Below, in pieces: positions 1-12,341 of a DNA stretch of 64,000 bases. The notes below the pieces were generated by a model. That model did no database searches. It saw only the letters and a program-made list of their open reading frames with translations, and had not been told where the DNA came from. Each line of letters starts with the position of its first letter. Position 1 is the stretch's first letter. This DNA is from Linnemannia schmuckeri (Eukaryota > Mortierellomycota > Mortierellomycetes > Mortierellales > Mortierellaceae), in NCBI GenBank assembly GCA_029449235.1, contig JANATG010000016.1:1364001-1428000 (forward strand), in the 5' to 3' direction. The position numbers were made by a program, and so were the translations under genes.

Positions 1-450
1 GTTCAAGCCGTCCTCTTCCACGATCGACCCTCAGAACCCCTCGATCTCGTCTTTGATCTCCTCCCCGTCCCTAACCCAGACTTGACATGGTTGCAGTACT
101 ACCAATCGTTCTATCAGTCCGACCCTACCTTGGAACGGTATCGTTTGGAGATTCGACCCGAACAACCCAAGATTGATGCCGAGATTGAGCCATTGTACAG
201 GATGTATGCCAAATCGGGAGTGTGTCTGGGCGATATTGCTCCTGCGCTGGAGAAGAAGTGGTCAGAGGTGCCGACCAAGTCGTATCTGGATATGGTCAAG
301 GAGGTGTTTTATGAGCGGGATGATGTCAATGAGCACGCACAGCAGGCTGCGGCGGAGACTAAGCGTCGGGATGAGGCTGGTCGTGAGGTTGAGCTCGAGG
401 ATGTTGTTGTCTCTGTCACTGTCCCCGCTGAGCAGCAAGCCCGCCCATAG
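1..450 (+). CDS. 3' end of an unrecognised protein-coding gene (partial)
   Basis: Frame 1 is open from the first base to a TAG at 448-450, giving the last 149 residues of a protein whose start lies left of the window. The visible part is hydrophilic, with aromatic-rich stretches near its beginning (WLQYYQSFYQ) and an acidic, Glu/Val-rich C-terminus. There is no membrane segment and no motif I recognise. Codon usage looks coding (few rare-looking codons, no stop for 450 bases). It is followed by AT-rich DNA with AATAAA at about 555. I do not assign a function. Confidence 0.6.
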   Translation, partial: VQAVLFHDRPSEPLDLVFDLLPVPNPDLTWLQYYQSFYQSDPTLERYRLEIRPEQPKIDAEIEPLYRMYAKSGVCLGDIAPALEKKWSEVPTKSYLDMVKEVFYERDDVNEHAQQAAAETKRRDEAGREVELEDVVVSVTVPAEQQARP

Positions 451-935
451 GAATAGAAGATCCTCTTTCATCTCAACAACTTGCTCTTTCATTTTTAGAT
501 CTCACTCCTCTTCTCTTCTATTGTAAATCACTATTTCCGTCTCATATCATATCAAATAAAAGTCAACTTGTAAAAGGAAGAATTCGAGTAAATTGAAAGG
601 TGCACCGGGTAGAGAGTCTATTAGTAGGCATCCATGACATCAGTAGGAGTACCGACAGACAGGTACTCAGTACATATCCCATGCCCCATGCGAGTGACGT
701 TCTTGACCTCCACGAGGAAAGAATTCCCTTCCTGGTCAAAATCGCAGTCCCTTCTGCTTCTTCCTTTTTTTCCGCGCTCTGATTTTGCCACCGAACACAA
801 CCGACGTTCATCCCTTCTGGGTATTCTCTTTCTTCCCTTTTTCCTTATTCCCTCTTCACTGATCAACCTCTTTTTTCTCCTTCCTTCCTTCTCTCATTCA
901 AACAACCCACACACACCAAACACACAACCAAGGAA
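451..935. other. intergenic region with pyrimidine-rich leader of TOM40
   Basis: No gene seen. About 555-560 has AATAAA, fitting the 3' end of the upstream gene. From about 735 to 935 the + strand is strongly pyrimidine-rich and then CA-rich, ending in a CCAAGGAAATG start context. This fits the promoter/5' leader of TOM40. Confidence 0.5.
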
Positions 936-3016
936 ATGACATCCCCGCTCAAGACAACGACACCTTTTGGATACAACCCTCACACAGCGGTACCCCCCGT
1001 CGTCGATTTCACACCTTCTAAACCGACCACATCTTCAACAGGAGGGTTGGTGGAGCAGGTCAAAGAGGCGTTTGCGAAAGTGAACCGCTTCCGGGATAGC
1101 TTGAAATTGCCTAATCCGGGAACCTTTGAAGGCGTCAGTCGGGAAGTCAAGCGTAAGCACTTGGAAGGGATCAAGAATTGCACTGGGAGGTTTTGTATTT
1201 TTGACAAGACACTCGCATACGACGACCCGCCCTTGCAGTCAAATGCAAGGAAAAAAAGACACAAAGGATTAGTTTTCAGGAATCACGACGCCTCTGTTGA
1301 AAAGGACGACATTCCTTTTTTTTTGACTGTTAGTGAAAGAGACTCACGCAGGAGATGCAATGAATGGACAAGATCGCCAAGATCAGCAAAATACTACAAA
1401 AAAACAACCAAATGCTCTTCAGTCCCACATAGAGCTCTCTCAGTCAACAACAAAATGTTGCTGCAACTGGAAGTTCCTCCGAAACCTTGGACGTTTTTTT
1501 TTTTTTTCGTTCGCCAAGACACTCACGAAAAATTACCTAAACCCACAACTTTCCACACCCGGTTTGTCGTCATTCTCCGGCAATGCCTTCTTCTGTGAAA
1601 TAGACACGTTTTTGACGAACCATGTCTTTGACGGAGCACGGTGCGACATCACCAAGGTCTTGACACCCAACTTCCAGGTCACGCACTCGTTTGCCATGGG
1701 TGCCGCCGGTGCTCCCTCCACCTACAACTTTGGCACCGCCTTTATTGGCCAACAGGTACTTTGCCTCTCTCAATTCTGGACTGGGCAGTCTCGTTCTGGC
1801 GTCGTTTTCTTGAGATAGGATATCGATCGATATTCAATTCTGAAGGATGATGGATGCGAAAGTTCTCGCACTCTCAATTGCGATTTCGTCAGTGAGGCAC
1901 TAACGAACCTTCGAATACTTTTTGCTTGCTTACGTGTGATTTAGTCGTTCTTGTCGGGGAACTTGGATACGGATGGGAATGTCCAAGCAAGAGCCAACTA
2001 TGCATGGAGCAATACCAACGTCTCCAAAGTACAGTCGCAGGTAATGTTCACGCCGAGCGACCCTGGGAAATACGAGATACAGTTAGTCAATTAGGATTTT
2101 GATATGGACATTATTGAGCGAGGATGAGGTCATTCTCATTTATATGTTTCAAGGAAAGGATCCACGGACGAGTCGACGATCAATATGCTTTTTGCATGAT
2201 TTTTGATCATTTGCGAACCATGCAGTTGTACCTAACCAGAGACCTTTTTTATGTGAACCACATCAAAAAAAAAACCCCCCACCCCCCCCACCAGCTCTCA
2301 ACGACACCAGGACATTCAATGTTACAGGTAGAACAAGACTACAACGGCAAGGACTTTAACTTAAACCTCAAGGGCGTCAACCCCTCACCTGTAGAGGGTA
2401 CCGGAATCTTCATCGCCTCCTACTTACAATCCATCACACCGCACCTCGCCCTCGGTGCAGAGGCCGTCCATCAACGTCCAACGCCACAACAGGCCGAAAC
2501 CACATACTCTTACGTTGCAAAGTATACCGGAAACGACTATATCGCCACAGCGACCTATCAGGGCTTCGGGGCTCTGCAGGCAAGCTACTACTTGCGGTAT
2601 TCGGAGAAGGTAGATTTCGGGACAGAGATCCAGTTGGTGACCGCGGGAGGGAGACGGGATGCGGTGGCGACGGTGGGAGGTAAGTTTGAGTTCCGGAGAT
2701 CTACTTTCAGGGGGCAGGTAGATACGACGGGTAAGGTTGCGGCTGTGTTGGAGGAGAAGATTGTTCCGGGCTTTTCGTTCCTTATTAGTGGCGAGATGGA
2801 TCACGGCAAGGTAAGTTTTGAAGGATATGGCGTGTGCTTGCTTATGTTGTTGCGTTGTTTCGTTTATTCATTGCTATTTTTCGTACTGAACGCTGTGGTT
2901 GAGATTGACAGAGGAACTAAATTCTGTTTCTTCAAACCGTTGAAATATCCCTGTTTTCATATAATGTATTGTAGGGTCAGAGCCGATTCGGTGTTGGTAT
3001 GATGTGGGAAGTCTAG
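936..3016 (+). CDS. TOM40: mitochondrial import receptor subunit Tom40 (5 exons)
   Basis: Exons by splice sites and homology: 936-1152, 1604-1755, 1945-2040, 2295-2810, 2975-3016 (1023 nt, 340 residues, the usual Tom40 length). All introns are GT-AG. Recognisable Tom40 blocks in order: NPGTFEGVSREVK; HTFLTNHVFDGARCDITK; a GNLDTDGNVQARANYAW block; PGHSMLQVEQDYNGKDF; and a C-terminal FGVG strand. Tom40 is the 19-stranded beta-barrel pore of the outer-membrane TOM complex through which nearly all nuclear-encoded mitochondrial precursors pass. The short N-terminus before the barrel (about 50 residues) is Pro/Thr-rich, as in other fungi. The gene faces glycogen synthase tail to tail. Exon borders were chosen by hand; the start of exon 4 (2295) rests on alignment to the family pattern. 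Confidence 0.93.
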
Positions 3017-3383
3017 AAGATCCTTCTTCCTCCATTACTACTGGATAAACCTACCAATTAGCAAACGAGACAGACGGAACTATTACAATGTACTATTATC
3101 ACTATTTCATCGCAATTCCATGATCCTTGTCCTTTTTCCCTTATCTTGTTCTTCGTTCTTGACAAGTAAGCACTTGCAAGAACATGCCATTGGCGCCTTA
3201 AGTGCAGATTTTTGTTTTATTTATTATACAAACGATTTTGGGGTTTCTGTTGTTTTAGATGTATGTAAAGACGAAAAGGTGTTAAAGCGACAAAAGAACG
3301 AAAAAAGACGGAACGCGAATCGCGAGATGCAGGATAGATGGATTCTAAAAAAAACCCCCCGAAAAGAAAAAATCTCTCAAGGT
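3017..3383. other. convergent intergenic region
   Basis: Lies between the TOM40 stop and the glycogen synthase stop on the opposite strand. It is AT-rich, with a purine-rich A/G run at 3270-3375. No gene seen; it should hold both 3' ends. Confidence 0.5.
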
Positions 3384-6300
3384 TTACTGCTTGTAACCCT
3401 TACTACCAACAACAGCACTGCTCCCACTAGAGGTAGCAGTCGCAGACCCATAGATTCCATTCTCGCCATTCATCTTATCCTTGTACTGCGCCTGTGCCGC
3501 CGCAACACCGACAGCCGAAATATAATCCTTGGCCGCCGTCACCTCCTCTTTCGAAGGTGTGAAATGCCCTTCCAAGAAGGCAGCCTCTTGGGCAGACTGA
3601 GACGGACGGCGGAAGGGGATGCGGATTTGAAGATCAGAATCGTCGTCGTCGTTCTCGTGGCCTTGCATCTTGTAGGAGAGGTACTTTTCGCGGTCCGAAA
3701 TCGACATGTTGGCAAACGTCAACTCATTGTCGGCGCCTTCGAGGGGAGTACGAATACGTGGAGATCCGGGCGCGGAGCGGGGGATAGGAACCTTGGCACG
3801 GGGCTGGAGCTCGCCAGACTCATCAGCGGCTCCGAAGTAATCATCATCGAACGAATCAGGGTACGCTCTTCGGAGGGCCAACTGACGCGCCTTGATGTAC
3901 TCGAGTCCCATGCGCTTCCAATCCAAAAGATCTGAAAGTCGTTCTGTTCGGTTACGCTGGTTAATACGTTGACGACGAGACTTGTTACAGAACATCAACA
4001 TCTGGTCCGAGAGCTGCTGGATCGACTCCTCAACAGACTTCATCCTGCGGTCCACAATATAGATTCCATACTCGGACGAGTCGACAATGTTATCATCCAT
4101 AAAACACCCGAATCCCGACAAGTTGGTCGTGATGGACGGGACGCCCATAACGGTACACTCGGCAGGGGTATAACCCCAAGGCTCATAGTACGAAGGGAAG
4201 ACTCCCAAATGGCACCCACGAACAAACTCCTCATAGTCGAGTCCGAAAAGGGGGTTGTTGGAGTTGAGGAACTCGGGATGGAAGACGACCTTGACGCGGT
4301 CCGAGGGGTGGTTGAAGAGCGAGAGACGACGGAGCTGGTTCAGGACGGGGTCCTTGCTGTCGTCAGCCATGTTGTGGGTGACGATGGGAGGGAGGGTGGA
4401 CCGCTTAAGAGCGAATGTACGACGCTTGAGCAAAATCTGGTCCTCGCTTGTCAAGAACTCGGTCGTGTTCACATCTCCACCACTAATTGGATTTATGCAA
4501 TAAGGTATCAAAGATAAGAAAAGGCATGCGTTAGAAGAGCACATGGGTGTAAGTAGGCATATGTTGATCAATCATGCATGCATTTTCACAAGCAAAAAAA
4601 TGAACGTACCGAGCGGCCTTCTCAAAGAGACGGGTCTCCATACGCTTGGCAATGTCAGAGACAGTCTCCTTCAACTGTTTGACGACAGCTTGACCCTTCA
4701 AGGTCTCAACGGTGAATGAGTGCGTCTCGGCAGGGGTAATGATAAAGGCGACCACTGTCATGTTCGAGCCAGCTGCCTTCAACTTTTCGTTCAAACCTAT
4801 TTTTTTGGTGATAAGTAAAAAAAAGCAAATTTGTTAGTCCGCTTCTCCCTCCTTGTCGCCCCCGGATATGTAACACACACACAAAAAGTATCGGAAGCAG
4901 AAAAGTAAGAGAAAAGGGGCCATAGAGGGTCAACGTGTAAAATTGGGTCAAGACTTACGTTGGAGGGACTCGATGAACATGTCCAGACCCTTGTTACGGT
5001 ACTCATAACGACCGGCAGTGAAGAAGTAAAGAGTGTTCTCGAGATCAAAGTCGTAATGACCATAAAAGTGACCTCGGATAAAGTTATGAATGCGTTCCTT
5101 GGAGACGGCATGCAAGTTCTGGAACTCGTGCATGGCCGAGAACTTGACGACGTTCAAACCGTTGGGCAGGACACCGTCGGGCTTGCGCTTCAAGAGATGC
5201 TCAGCCTCGTAGGCGGTGATGTGAGAGACGGTCGTAAAAACATCGCAACAATGCGTAGCAGCACGCTCGATGCAGTAGCGGTGGTAGATGCCACGCTTGC
5301 CAGCCTCATGGTCGACGTCAAAGTTCCTGAGGTTGTTGTAAAAGTCGACGGATCCAGCACAAAGGTAGCGGCCGAGCAAGGTGGCGTGGGTGGTGAATAT
5401 GGTCGTGACGTCGATGTGACGCTTGCGGCAGAGCGCGATACCGACTCCGGCAAGCCATTCGTGGAAGTGGGCAATCACTGCAGACTTTTGCTCATGAACA
5501 ACGAACTAAAGGATAGGTTGTAATGACGATTGAGTAAGTAGCGGTGGCAGTGGTTAGTTTAGGTGTAAGTAAACGTTAGTCGACATCAATAGATAAAAAA
5601 AAATTAAAAGGGAAAAGAGAAAAGAGAATGCAGATGGGGGACTAGTCAGAAACCCGATTTCGTCGTTAGACCCTTTTTTTTTTGTCCTTTATCTCCAGGC
5701 AATCACAACCACAGAAACAGGAAAGAAAACGGAGCTCTATGATCCAACTCTAGTGAAAGTCTTAGCACGCATGAACCACGCCTATATGGCGCCCTTTTTC
5801 TTTCTCTTCAATAGTCTCTCGAGTGTGCTTGTGGTTACTGATCACAAGCTGTTGCTATTGTTGTTGCTGTTGTTTTGTTGGGGATGTATCACTGGAAACA
5901 ACCCTTGTCTTCCACTGAAGCAGGGACAATCACGAAGGTAAACACAATGAGAGCCAAGAACCCTTTTTTCTTTCTTGTTTCCTTGATCCCTTCTTCGAGA
6001 ATGTTACGCACGTACACTCTCTTTTTTTGTTAGAAAAAGATAACAAATTAAAGTAGCGGATGGTACCAGAATGAGGGAGGGGAGAAGGGAAGCAAATGAG
6101 AAGGAGGGGAAGGCGGCAAGACTACGAATCGCCACTCTTTTGTTTGTATTTTATCCTTCTCACGGATAGAGTCCCCAAATCTCTCTCATTGTTGATTGTC
6201 TCCCTTCCTTGTTGTCGTGCTTGTGTGATTGTGTCGGTCCACTTCCTCTTCACTGCTGTTTGTTTGTATTGTCTCCCGGCTCCCTTTCAATGCTCCCCGA

Positions 6301-7158
6301 TGTGGTTTATCTTGCTGTTTCTTTTCTTTTCTTTTCTGTATTTCTCCCGCTGTTGTGAGTGTGCGTGTGTGTGTGTCGTCGTTGTTGTTGTAGCTGCTGT
6401 AGTTGCTGTTGCTGATGTGTTTGTTTACGATTTGTGTGTTTGTGTATGGGTCTTGTATGTCGACTCTCTTCCCTCTCACTTTTTCTCGTATGTGATTGCT
6501 GATGTTCTTGTTTTGAATGAATCAATCCCATGTCCAAAACAAAAAAAAACTCCACACTAACAAAATTTGCAAACAAAAGTTACAAAGCAAACAAGCTTAC
6601 CTCGCCGAGGAACCAGGCGACAAGGTATCCAAAGAGAATAGCCTCATTCGTCTCATGATCGTTTGGAGGAGAAGGGATCCCAGCAACGTTCCAGAGATCG
6701 CCCTTCCACTCATCCAACTTATGGTAAACCGATCCGGTATCGAACAAAAGAACCTTGGGAGCACCCTCGATCAGCCAGCGACCATACAGGAACTTGACGC
6801 CACGCTCCTTCATCGACTCGAGAGTCAGACGGAGCTCGGGGGTCTCAGGCTCGAGAGTCTCGACCTCGAGGGGAGCGGTCTTGTAGGAGAGGGGCCCGAT
6901 CATAGTGTAACGGTCGCCATATTCGTGGCATGTCACGGGTGCCTTTGACTTTAGCACCGTGTAAATACCTCCGACTATTTGGATAAAAAGATGAGTAAAG
7001 AGGAAAGAGTCTGTTAGTCGTTTGTCTTTTTCAGTTGTTTTCTTTTTGTCCCGTTTATAACAACACCAAGGCCTACCCTTGTTGGCAACCTCCCAGGCGA
7101 TCTCAAAGAGGAGGGGCTTGTGGACGTTTCTAGGCTGGGCGGGCTTCTCTGTGGCCAT
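3384..7158 (-). CDS. GSY1: glycogen [starch] synthase (5 exons)
   Basis: Exons on the minus strand: 7158-7077, 6974-6601, 5505-4959, 4796-4610, 4482-3384 (2289 nt, 762 residues), with phases matching at every GT-AG junction. The product is a GT3-family glycogen synthase, extending alpha-1,4-glucan from UDP-glucose in the cytosol. Visible blocks: FEIAWEVANKVGGIYTV near residue 20 (UDP-glucose/glycine loop), VIAHFHEWLAGVG, TIFTTHATLLGRYLCAG, and FPSYYEPWGYTPAE with the paired catalytic-region glutamates near residues 497 and 505. The C-terminal tail has PRSAPGSPR, matching the region where yeast Gsy2 is phosphorylated (inactivating), so phospho-control is likely. Oddity: intron 2 spans 6600-5506 (1095 bp), far longer than its neighbours. 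The gene converges with TOM40. Start chosen at the only upstream ATG giving the conserved N-terminus. Confidence 0.95.
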
Positions 7159-10100
7159 GTTGTGTGTGTTTTTTTTGTAGTGAACGAGAGAAGGAGGAAT
7201 GAAAAGGAATGAGGGTGTCGAGGGAGGAAAGTGAGGGAATGAGAGAAAGTGATGGAGAGACGGAGGATGAGTGAAGAGTGAAGAGGAAGGAGAAGAGAAA
7301 ACAAAAACGAAAAAGAGGAAGAGAAAGGAAGTGGGTCTACTTTTTATTCAAAGTCAAGTCCACGAAAAGAAAGAAAAAAATGTCTCCTTGATCTGTTGTC
7401 GGATCCAACAACTGATATGAGTGATAGGATGATTACTCAATAGGAGACCGATTGAATTGGGTTTTTGATCACCCATGAATAGAAACCCCTTCTTCTCGAT
7501 CCGTACGTATGTACTGTAGTATCATCTTAGTGTCTGTGCTTCTCCCTTCGTCCCTTTTCAATTCGACGGGTCGCATCGAATCCCACTACAACAAAATGTC
7601 TCTTTTTATTCGTTACTCCTTTCTCTCTTTTTCTCTTTCTCTCTTTCTTTCTGTCATTGCTCATTGCTTCGTAACCTTCGTTCCTTTAACACCCTCAAGT
7701 CAATAACAGATAAACAACTCACACCTGTACTCATATATAGTCAAGACCAAGACAAAGATTTCCCATGACCATCAAACACAGGGCACCAGCAACGACGAAG
7801 GCATGAACAAGTATCGACGATAGTAAGATACGAATGCATTCTAACAATAAAAAAGAAAAGACATCTGAACCATGTCCACCCCACCCTTCATGCTCACTTC
7901 ATTATCCATTGATTGAACAACCCAACACAACCTTGTCTATCGCCATCCTGTTTGTGGCTCATGGTCACCAAAAAAAAGGAATACGAGATAGCTAACGGGG
8001 ATGAGCGGATAACTGAGTGTTGCAAAAAAAAAAAAAGAAAAAAAAAGAAAAAAAAAGAAAAAGAGTGTCTGGTCGGACCTTTGAATTTTTCTTTTTTCTT
8101 TTTCTAGCCCGGCCGATTCCCGCCTTGTCTGGATGTCCTGGCTGACTGGTTGAGCATTGTCCACCACCCCACAACTATCCGACCACACATGCATGTCCTT
8201 CATTCATTCATTCAGATAGAGAGGGAGGACAACAATCAAAAAAACAAACACTGATAACCAACCACAACAACAATGACAGCAATTGAGCACTGGCTTTCTC
8301 TTTTCCCTTTGCTGTATCTCTCCTTCCTCCTCCCTCATTGTCAAGGTTCCAACCCAGCTCCGCATCCTTCTATATAATTGAAGCTATTCCGAGTGTTGGA
8401 CGGTGCGCACGCTAATCACCTTCTTTCTTTCCCCTTTTTTTACTTTTTTACATTACTTTTGCAAGATGCTATCTTATCTCTTGTCCTCGTCTTCTCGCAC
8501 TTTTACCTTTGGCTGCTCTTCTCCACATATTTTTTCTTGACACCTGTTGATCCTATCTCTATCTCTATCTTGCCTTCATGTCCCGCTCCTTTTTTACTTT
8601 TGACTGTTGCTCTTTTCGTGACAAAGTGGCGATATCTTCATTCCTTTCTTTTTGGGCGTTCACCATTTTTTCTTTTTGTCTTTTTATCTTTATGAAGATA
8701 CAACCTATCTATCTTTTGTTTCCTTCCTTTCCTTTCTATTTTCTACATCTTTTTTTCTCTTATTCTTTTTTCTTTTTAGTCTGGCTCGCTATCCAAAACA
8801 CATACATCACTCGTCTCTGAAGTATAATGTTCTTCTGTATGTTTTTCCTACAGTGATTCAGGGACGGAAGGCGCAGGAAGGACAAACAGGAGCAGGAGGC
8901 ACAGGAATGGACTATCCAGTTCCAATGAACAGGACCAAACAGGACAAAGCGACGATCAGTATTCACAAAGGAACGACCAACCAGTAATCCATCTTACGCC
9001 GCCCCCTACCACACCCCACCATTCCCAGAGAGCAAATTAGAGCTAACAAAAACTAATCAGCATTCAAACCCAAGAAATAAGAAATAAAAAGGAGAGCTCC
9101 ATCGGGCTGTGGATGGGGACAACTTCATCTTCGTTTGTCTGTGAATAACCTCATGGAAGAGTAACGAAATCCTGGGAGGCACAGGTCGAATGGTCACTGG
9201 TCATGGGGCGGACGACTGTGTTTGTCCTGCCTAAATGAAAACCTTTTGAACTAAAGTCATCCAGGTCGTTTTCTACGAAACATACTTTTCCGCCTTCTCC
9301 CTTCCCCCTTCTCCCTCTCTTTTCTTTAAGCAAGTCGAATCACTAGCGTACTACCACTCACCATAACACAGGAGTAAAGAAGAACACATACACCGGACAT
9401 ACGCTTTTGACGGGTAAATGATGTTTTCCTTCCTTCTAATTCCGCATTCCTTCCGTGAGCATTTTACTTTCTTCCGTTGCCCAATGCTTACATGCATGCA
9501 CATACAACAGTCTAATGAAAAACAAACATGAACAAAAGTCATCCTTTGTTTGTAGATAGATAGATGATAAGATCAATTAATGCTTTTACAGGTACACCGT
9601 GGGACAAAACAGAGTCATGAAAAAGGATGGGCCTAGGTTCTTTGACTTTCCGAGATTTTCAGACCCCAAATACTCAAAGAAATTTAGTCCTATGATGACG
9701 GTCCATCCATCTGTTTGAGAAAAAAAGTGCGAGACCCGGCCTGGAGACCAAACACTTTTTTTTTGACCCTCTCATTTTTGCCTTTTCTTTATTAACAGAA
9801 CGAAAACCATGGATGCCTTACAAATAAATAATACGAGACTCTCTCCCTCAGATAGTCAACTATCAATCCTCCTCTCTGCCTCTTTCTCTTGCAAACAATG
9901 ACATACAGAGATTCCGTATATCAGGGGCGAGAAGTAAAAATAAGTATTTATCTCACACCCTCGGTAACCAATGCGCCTTCCTCTCACTCCCTTTCTGGAC
10001 ATTCGTATACTCATGCTTCCCAGAGTGGCTGGACTCTCCCATCTCCTCCCAGACGGAAGATATCCATTGGAGACACCACCATTAGTAGGGAGACAAGATG

Positions 10101-10909
10101 CGGATTGGACATGACTTTGCCCTCTCTTCTCCCTTTTTGAGGGCGCCATGCTTGATTTAAAGAAAGATTCGAATCCTGTGGGTGAGACACATAGTGCTTA
10201 AGGTTCCTTATAGGGCTTTGAGTACTTGAAGGGTTGGAGAAAGGGACACCACATCTAGAGCTGGAGTGAGAGTGAAGTGATATGTGTTTCTATCTGGTTC
10301 GAGGGCCACGTCCTGGCATTATGTTTCTCTTACTCTGCAACGACAAGAGATAGGGAGAGAGTCCATAGACGAGATAGAGAATAAAGAGGGAGAGGAGAAG
10401 CGTCGATCATCATTCCTCTCTCTCACACTCAAAATTCGACATTTGTATGCATGCTATGCCGTCCATTCTTTTTTTCTTTCTCCACATTTATCAGCCACCC
10501 ATACCACTACGATACATCCCCTTATGCTTAATCGCCTTCTTATGGTCCGCACGTGACGATTAGTTTTTTCTTAAAGGTGGCGAAAAGCAAAGGAGAAAGG
10601 GAGTTGGCGACAGCGGACGCATGCAGCATTCTCATTCACACTCTCCTCTTTTCTTTTTTCAGCACCTTCGTACCTCTGCATTTGCCCAATTCACTCTCCT
10701 TCTCCTCAACTCATTTATTCTTCCCACTGCGTTAATGCATTCGTCCATCCACTAACTTTAGTAAGAAACAAAAGATGTGAACAAAAAAAAAAGCCGACAG
10801 AACTGCTGACTTTGTACCGAAGACCTGCGTACTCAATAGTTGCCACCTCCATTTCTAACTCTACACATTCTTCTCCCTCTCTCCCACCTCCCTACACCGT
10901 CAAGACAAA
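7159..10909. other. long gene-poor interval
   Basis: No gene I can support in 3.75 kb. 7160-7330 reads as a pyrimidine-rich leader of glycogen synthase on the minus strand. 8378-8800 is T/C-rich on + and gives only low-complexity ORFs. 8860-9000 has a short stretch with near-codon structure in two frames but no consistent start or splice. ORFs at 9151-9542 and 9856-10149 have no recognisable content. Unseen small or spliced genes are possible. Confidence 0.4.
8023..8063 (+). repeat. A-rich (A6-12 G)n tract
   Basis: Run of adenines punctuated by single G at near-regular spacing, in intergenic DNA; simple low-complexity repeat. Confidence 0.7.
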
Positions 10910-11167
10910 ATGTCCGTACAATCCTACATCCCAGAGACCTACATTCTCCAATGGCTAGCCTCCATCTCAATCTGGTTCCTCCTCATTGGTATCCCTCTCC
11001 TTACCATCACAATATTCTGCTACTGCCTCGCAAGGAGCACCGGAAACGTCGCCGGAGTCATTGTCGACACGACTGCGAAACGTGTAAGAAGCTATCAGCA
11101 GCAGAAACGGAAACAGGACAAAGTCGAACCTGCACTTGAGGATGAGGGGGGTGGTATTTATGTCTGA
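10910..11167 (+). CDS. small single-pass membrane protein, unknown function
   Basis: 85 residues in one exon. The ATG at 10910 has a good context (GACAAAATGTCC). Residues about 17-42 form one strongly hydrophobic helix (WLASISIWFLLIGIPLL and onward), followed by a basic, Gln/Lys-rich juxtamembrane segment (RVRSYQQQKRKQDK) and an acidic tail. The positive flank after the helix suggests N-out/C-in topology. It is preceded by a pyrimidine-rich leader like those of TOM40 and glycogen synthase in this window. No family recognised. It could be a spurious ORF, but composition, start context and leader favour a real mini-protein. Confidence 0.5.
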   Translation: MSVQSYIPETYILQWLASISIWFLLIGIPLLTITIFCYCLARSTGNVAGVIVDTTAKRVRSYQQQKRKQDKVEPALEDEGGGIYV

Positions 11168-11753
11168 GGAAGAGAGATGTGAAAGAGAAAGGGTGTGAGA
11201 GTGACTAGTGCGGAGGTGAGAGAGGCGAGAAAAATATTGAGGGATTGCGGGTGGAGGTAAGTACGTTGGCCGTGTACCCTGGATGCATAGTTTTGGTAAC
11301 AAAATTAAAATATTTTTTTCTCCAGATCAAGTCAACTCGTCCAATTCAGTTATCTTGAACATTCAAAATCGCGAATTGAGAGAAAAGAAGAAAAGATAAT
11401 AAATGTGAGTCTGAGGATGAGAAAGACACAAAAATAAAAGGACGCCTCGACTGCTGTTGAACACCGGCCCTCCTCTCTTCTTTCTTTCTCACTTTTTCTA
11501 CGTCCACAAGTTTAAGTGCAACTACAACTACAAGGCCAATTAAGGACAAAGGGAGCAATGAGCAAAAGAGTTTGTCGGCTTGGGAAAGAAGAGACCCTCG
11601 GTGTAATCTGCAGACTAGACTGGGCATTAGTGGGGCAAGCATAGACTTGCAAACGATTGGGAAAACCCAGCGACGATTGCAATCGTTGAGTTACCCTTAA
11701 ACGAAGCCCGTGAAAGAAAAAGAAGAGATAGAAGAGAGATGTTGTTCTTTCGA
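11168..11753. other. intergenic, no gene seen
   Basis: AT-rich 3' flank of the mini-protein gene, then a purine-rich stretch up to the 28S fragment. ORFs here are low-complexity shadows. Confidence 0.4.
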
Positions 11754-12149
11754 ACAAATCTATAGAACAATGGGCTTAATCTCAGCAGATCGTAGCAACA
11801 AGGCTACTCTACTGCTTACAAGACCCCGTTCAATTAAAGTCAACTGCAATGGATTTACCCCTTTCAATATTTGAAATTAACATTAGCAGGAACATCACAA
11901 GGCCTTTCCGCTCTGCAACATAACCCCGCGTAGGACGTTCTTGGACCCGAGGGTCTATTCGTATTCAACTAAAAATGCCAAGGCGGTAATCGTCGCGTTC
12001 TAGCACAGGTTCTGACTTAGAGGCGTTCAGTCATAACCCAACGGATGATAGCTTTGGGCCATTGCCTGCTCAGGCAGGTCCAAATACCAATTATCCGAAT
12101 GAACGGTTCCTCTCGTACTAAGTCAATTACTATTGCAACAACATTTCAT

Positions 12150-12189
<40 letters not shown>

Positions 12190-12243
12190 AAGCTCACGTT
12201 CCCTATTAGTGGGTGAACAATCCAACGCTTACTGAACTCTGCC
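11754..12243 (-). rRNA. isolated 3' fragment of 28S (25S) rRNA, degenerate
   Basis: The minus strand reads as the last ~490 nt of nuclear large-subunit rRNA. It includes the block complementary to CCCTATTAGTGGGTGAACAA, the TACGAGAGGAACAG-like sarcin/ricin-proximal region (here GTACGAGAGGAACCG), CTCTAAGTCAGAA, and the terminal GATCTGCTGAGATTAAGCC followed by a 3'-end-like ATTTGT. There is no 5.8S, ITS or upstream 28S, and several changes in normally invariant positions (for example in the stretch around 12225-12240) indicate a stranded, decaying copy, not a working rDNA unit. It lies 99 bp beyond the stop of the crystallin-like gene, same strand. Confidence 0.85.
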
Positions 12244-12341
12244 TGTAAGTGATGAGACGGAAAAGATGTTAAGTTGGCCTTTACTGAGGGAGGCGCTTTG
12301 TGAATGAAAAAAATATCCTTTATTTTGTCACAAGCAACACT

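Noticed and set aside
3120..3935. 271-codon + strand ORF
   Set aside because: Mostly antisense to the glycogen synthase 3' exon; Arg-rich shadow translation.
3969..4517. 182-codon + strand ORF
   Set aside because: Antisense to exon 5 of glycogen synthase, whose protein is clearly conserved; the ORF has no motif.
4960..5523. 187-codon + strand ORF
   Set aside because: Antisense of glycogen synthase exon 3.
7937..8203. Phe-rich minus ORFs
   Set aside because: Product of the A/G low-complexity tract.
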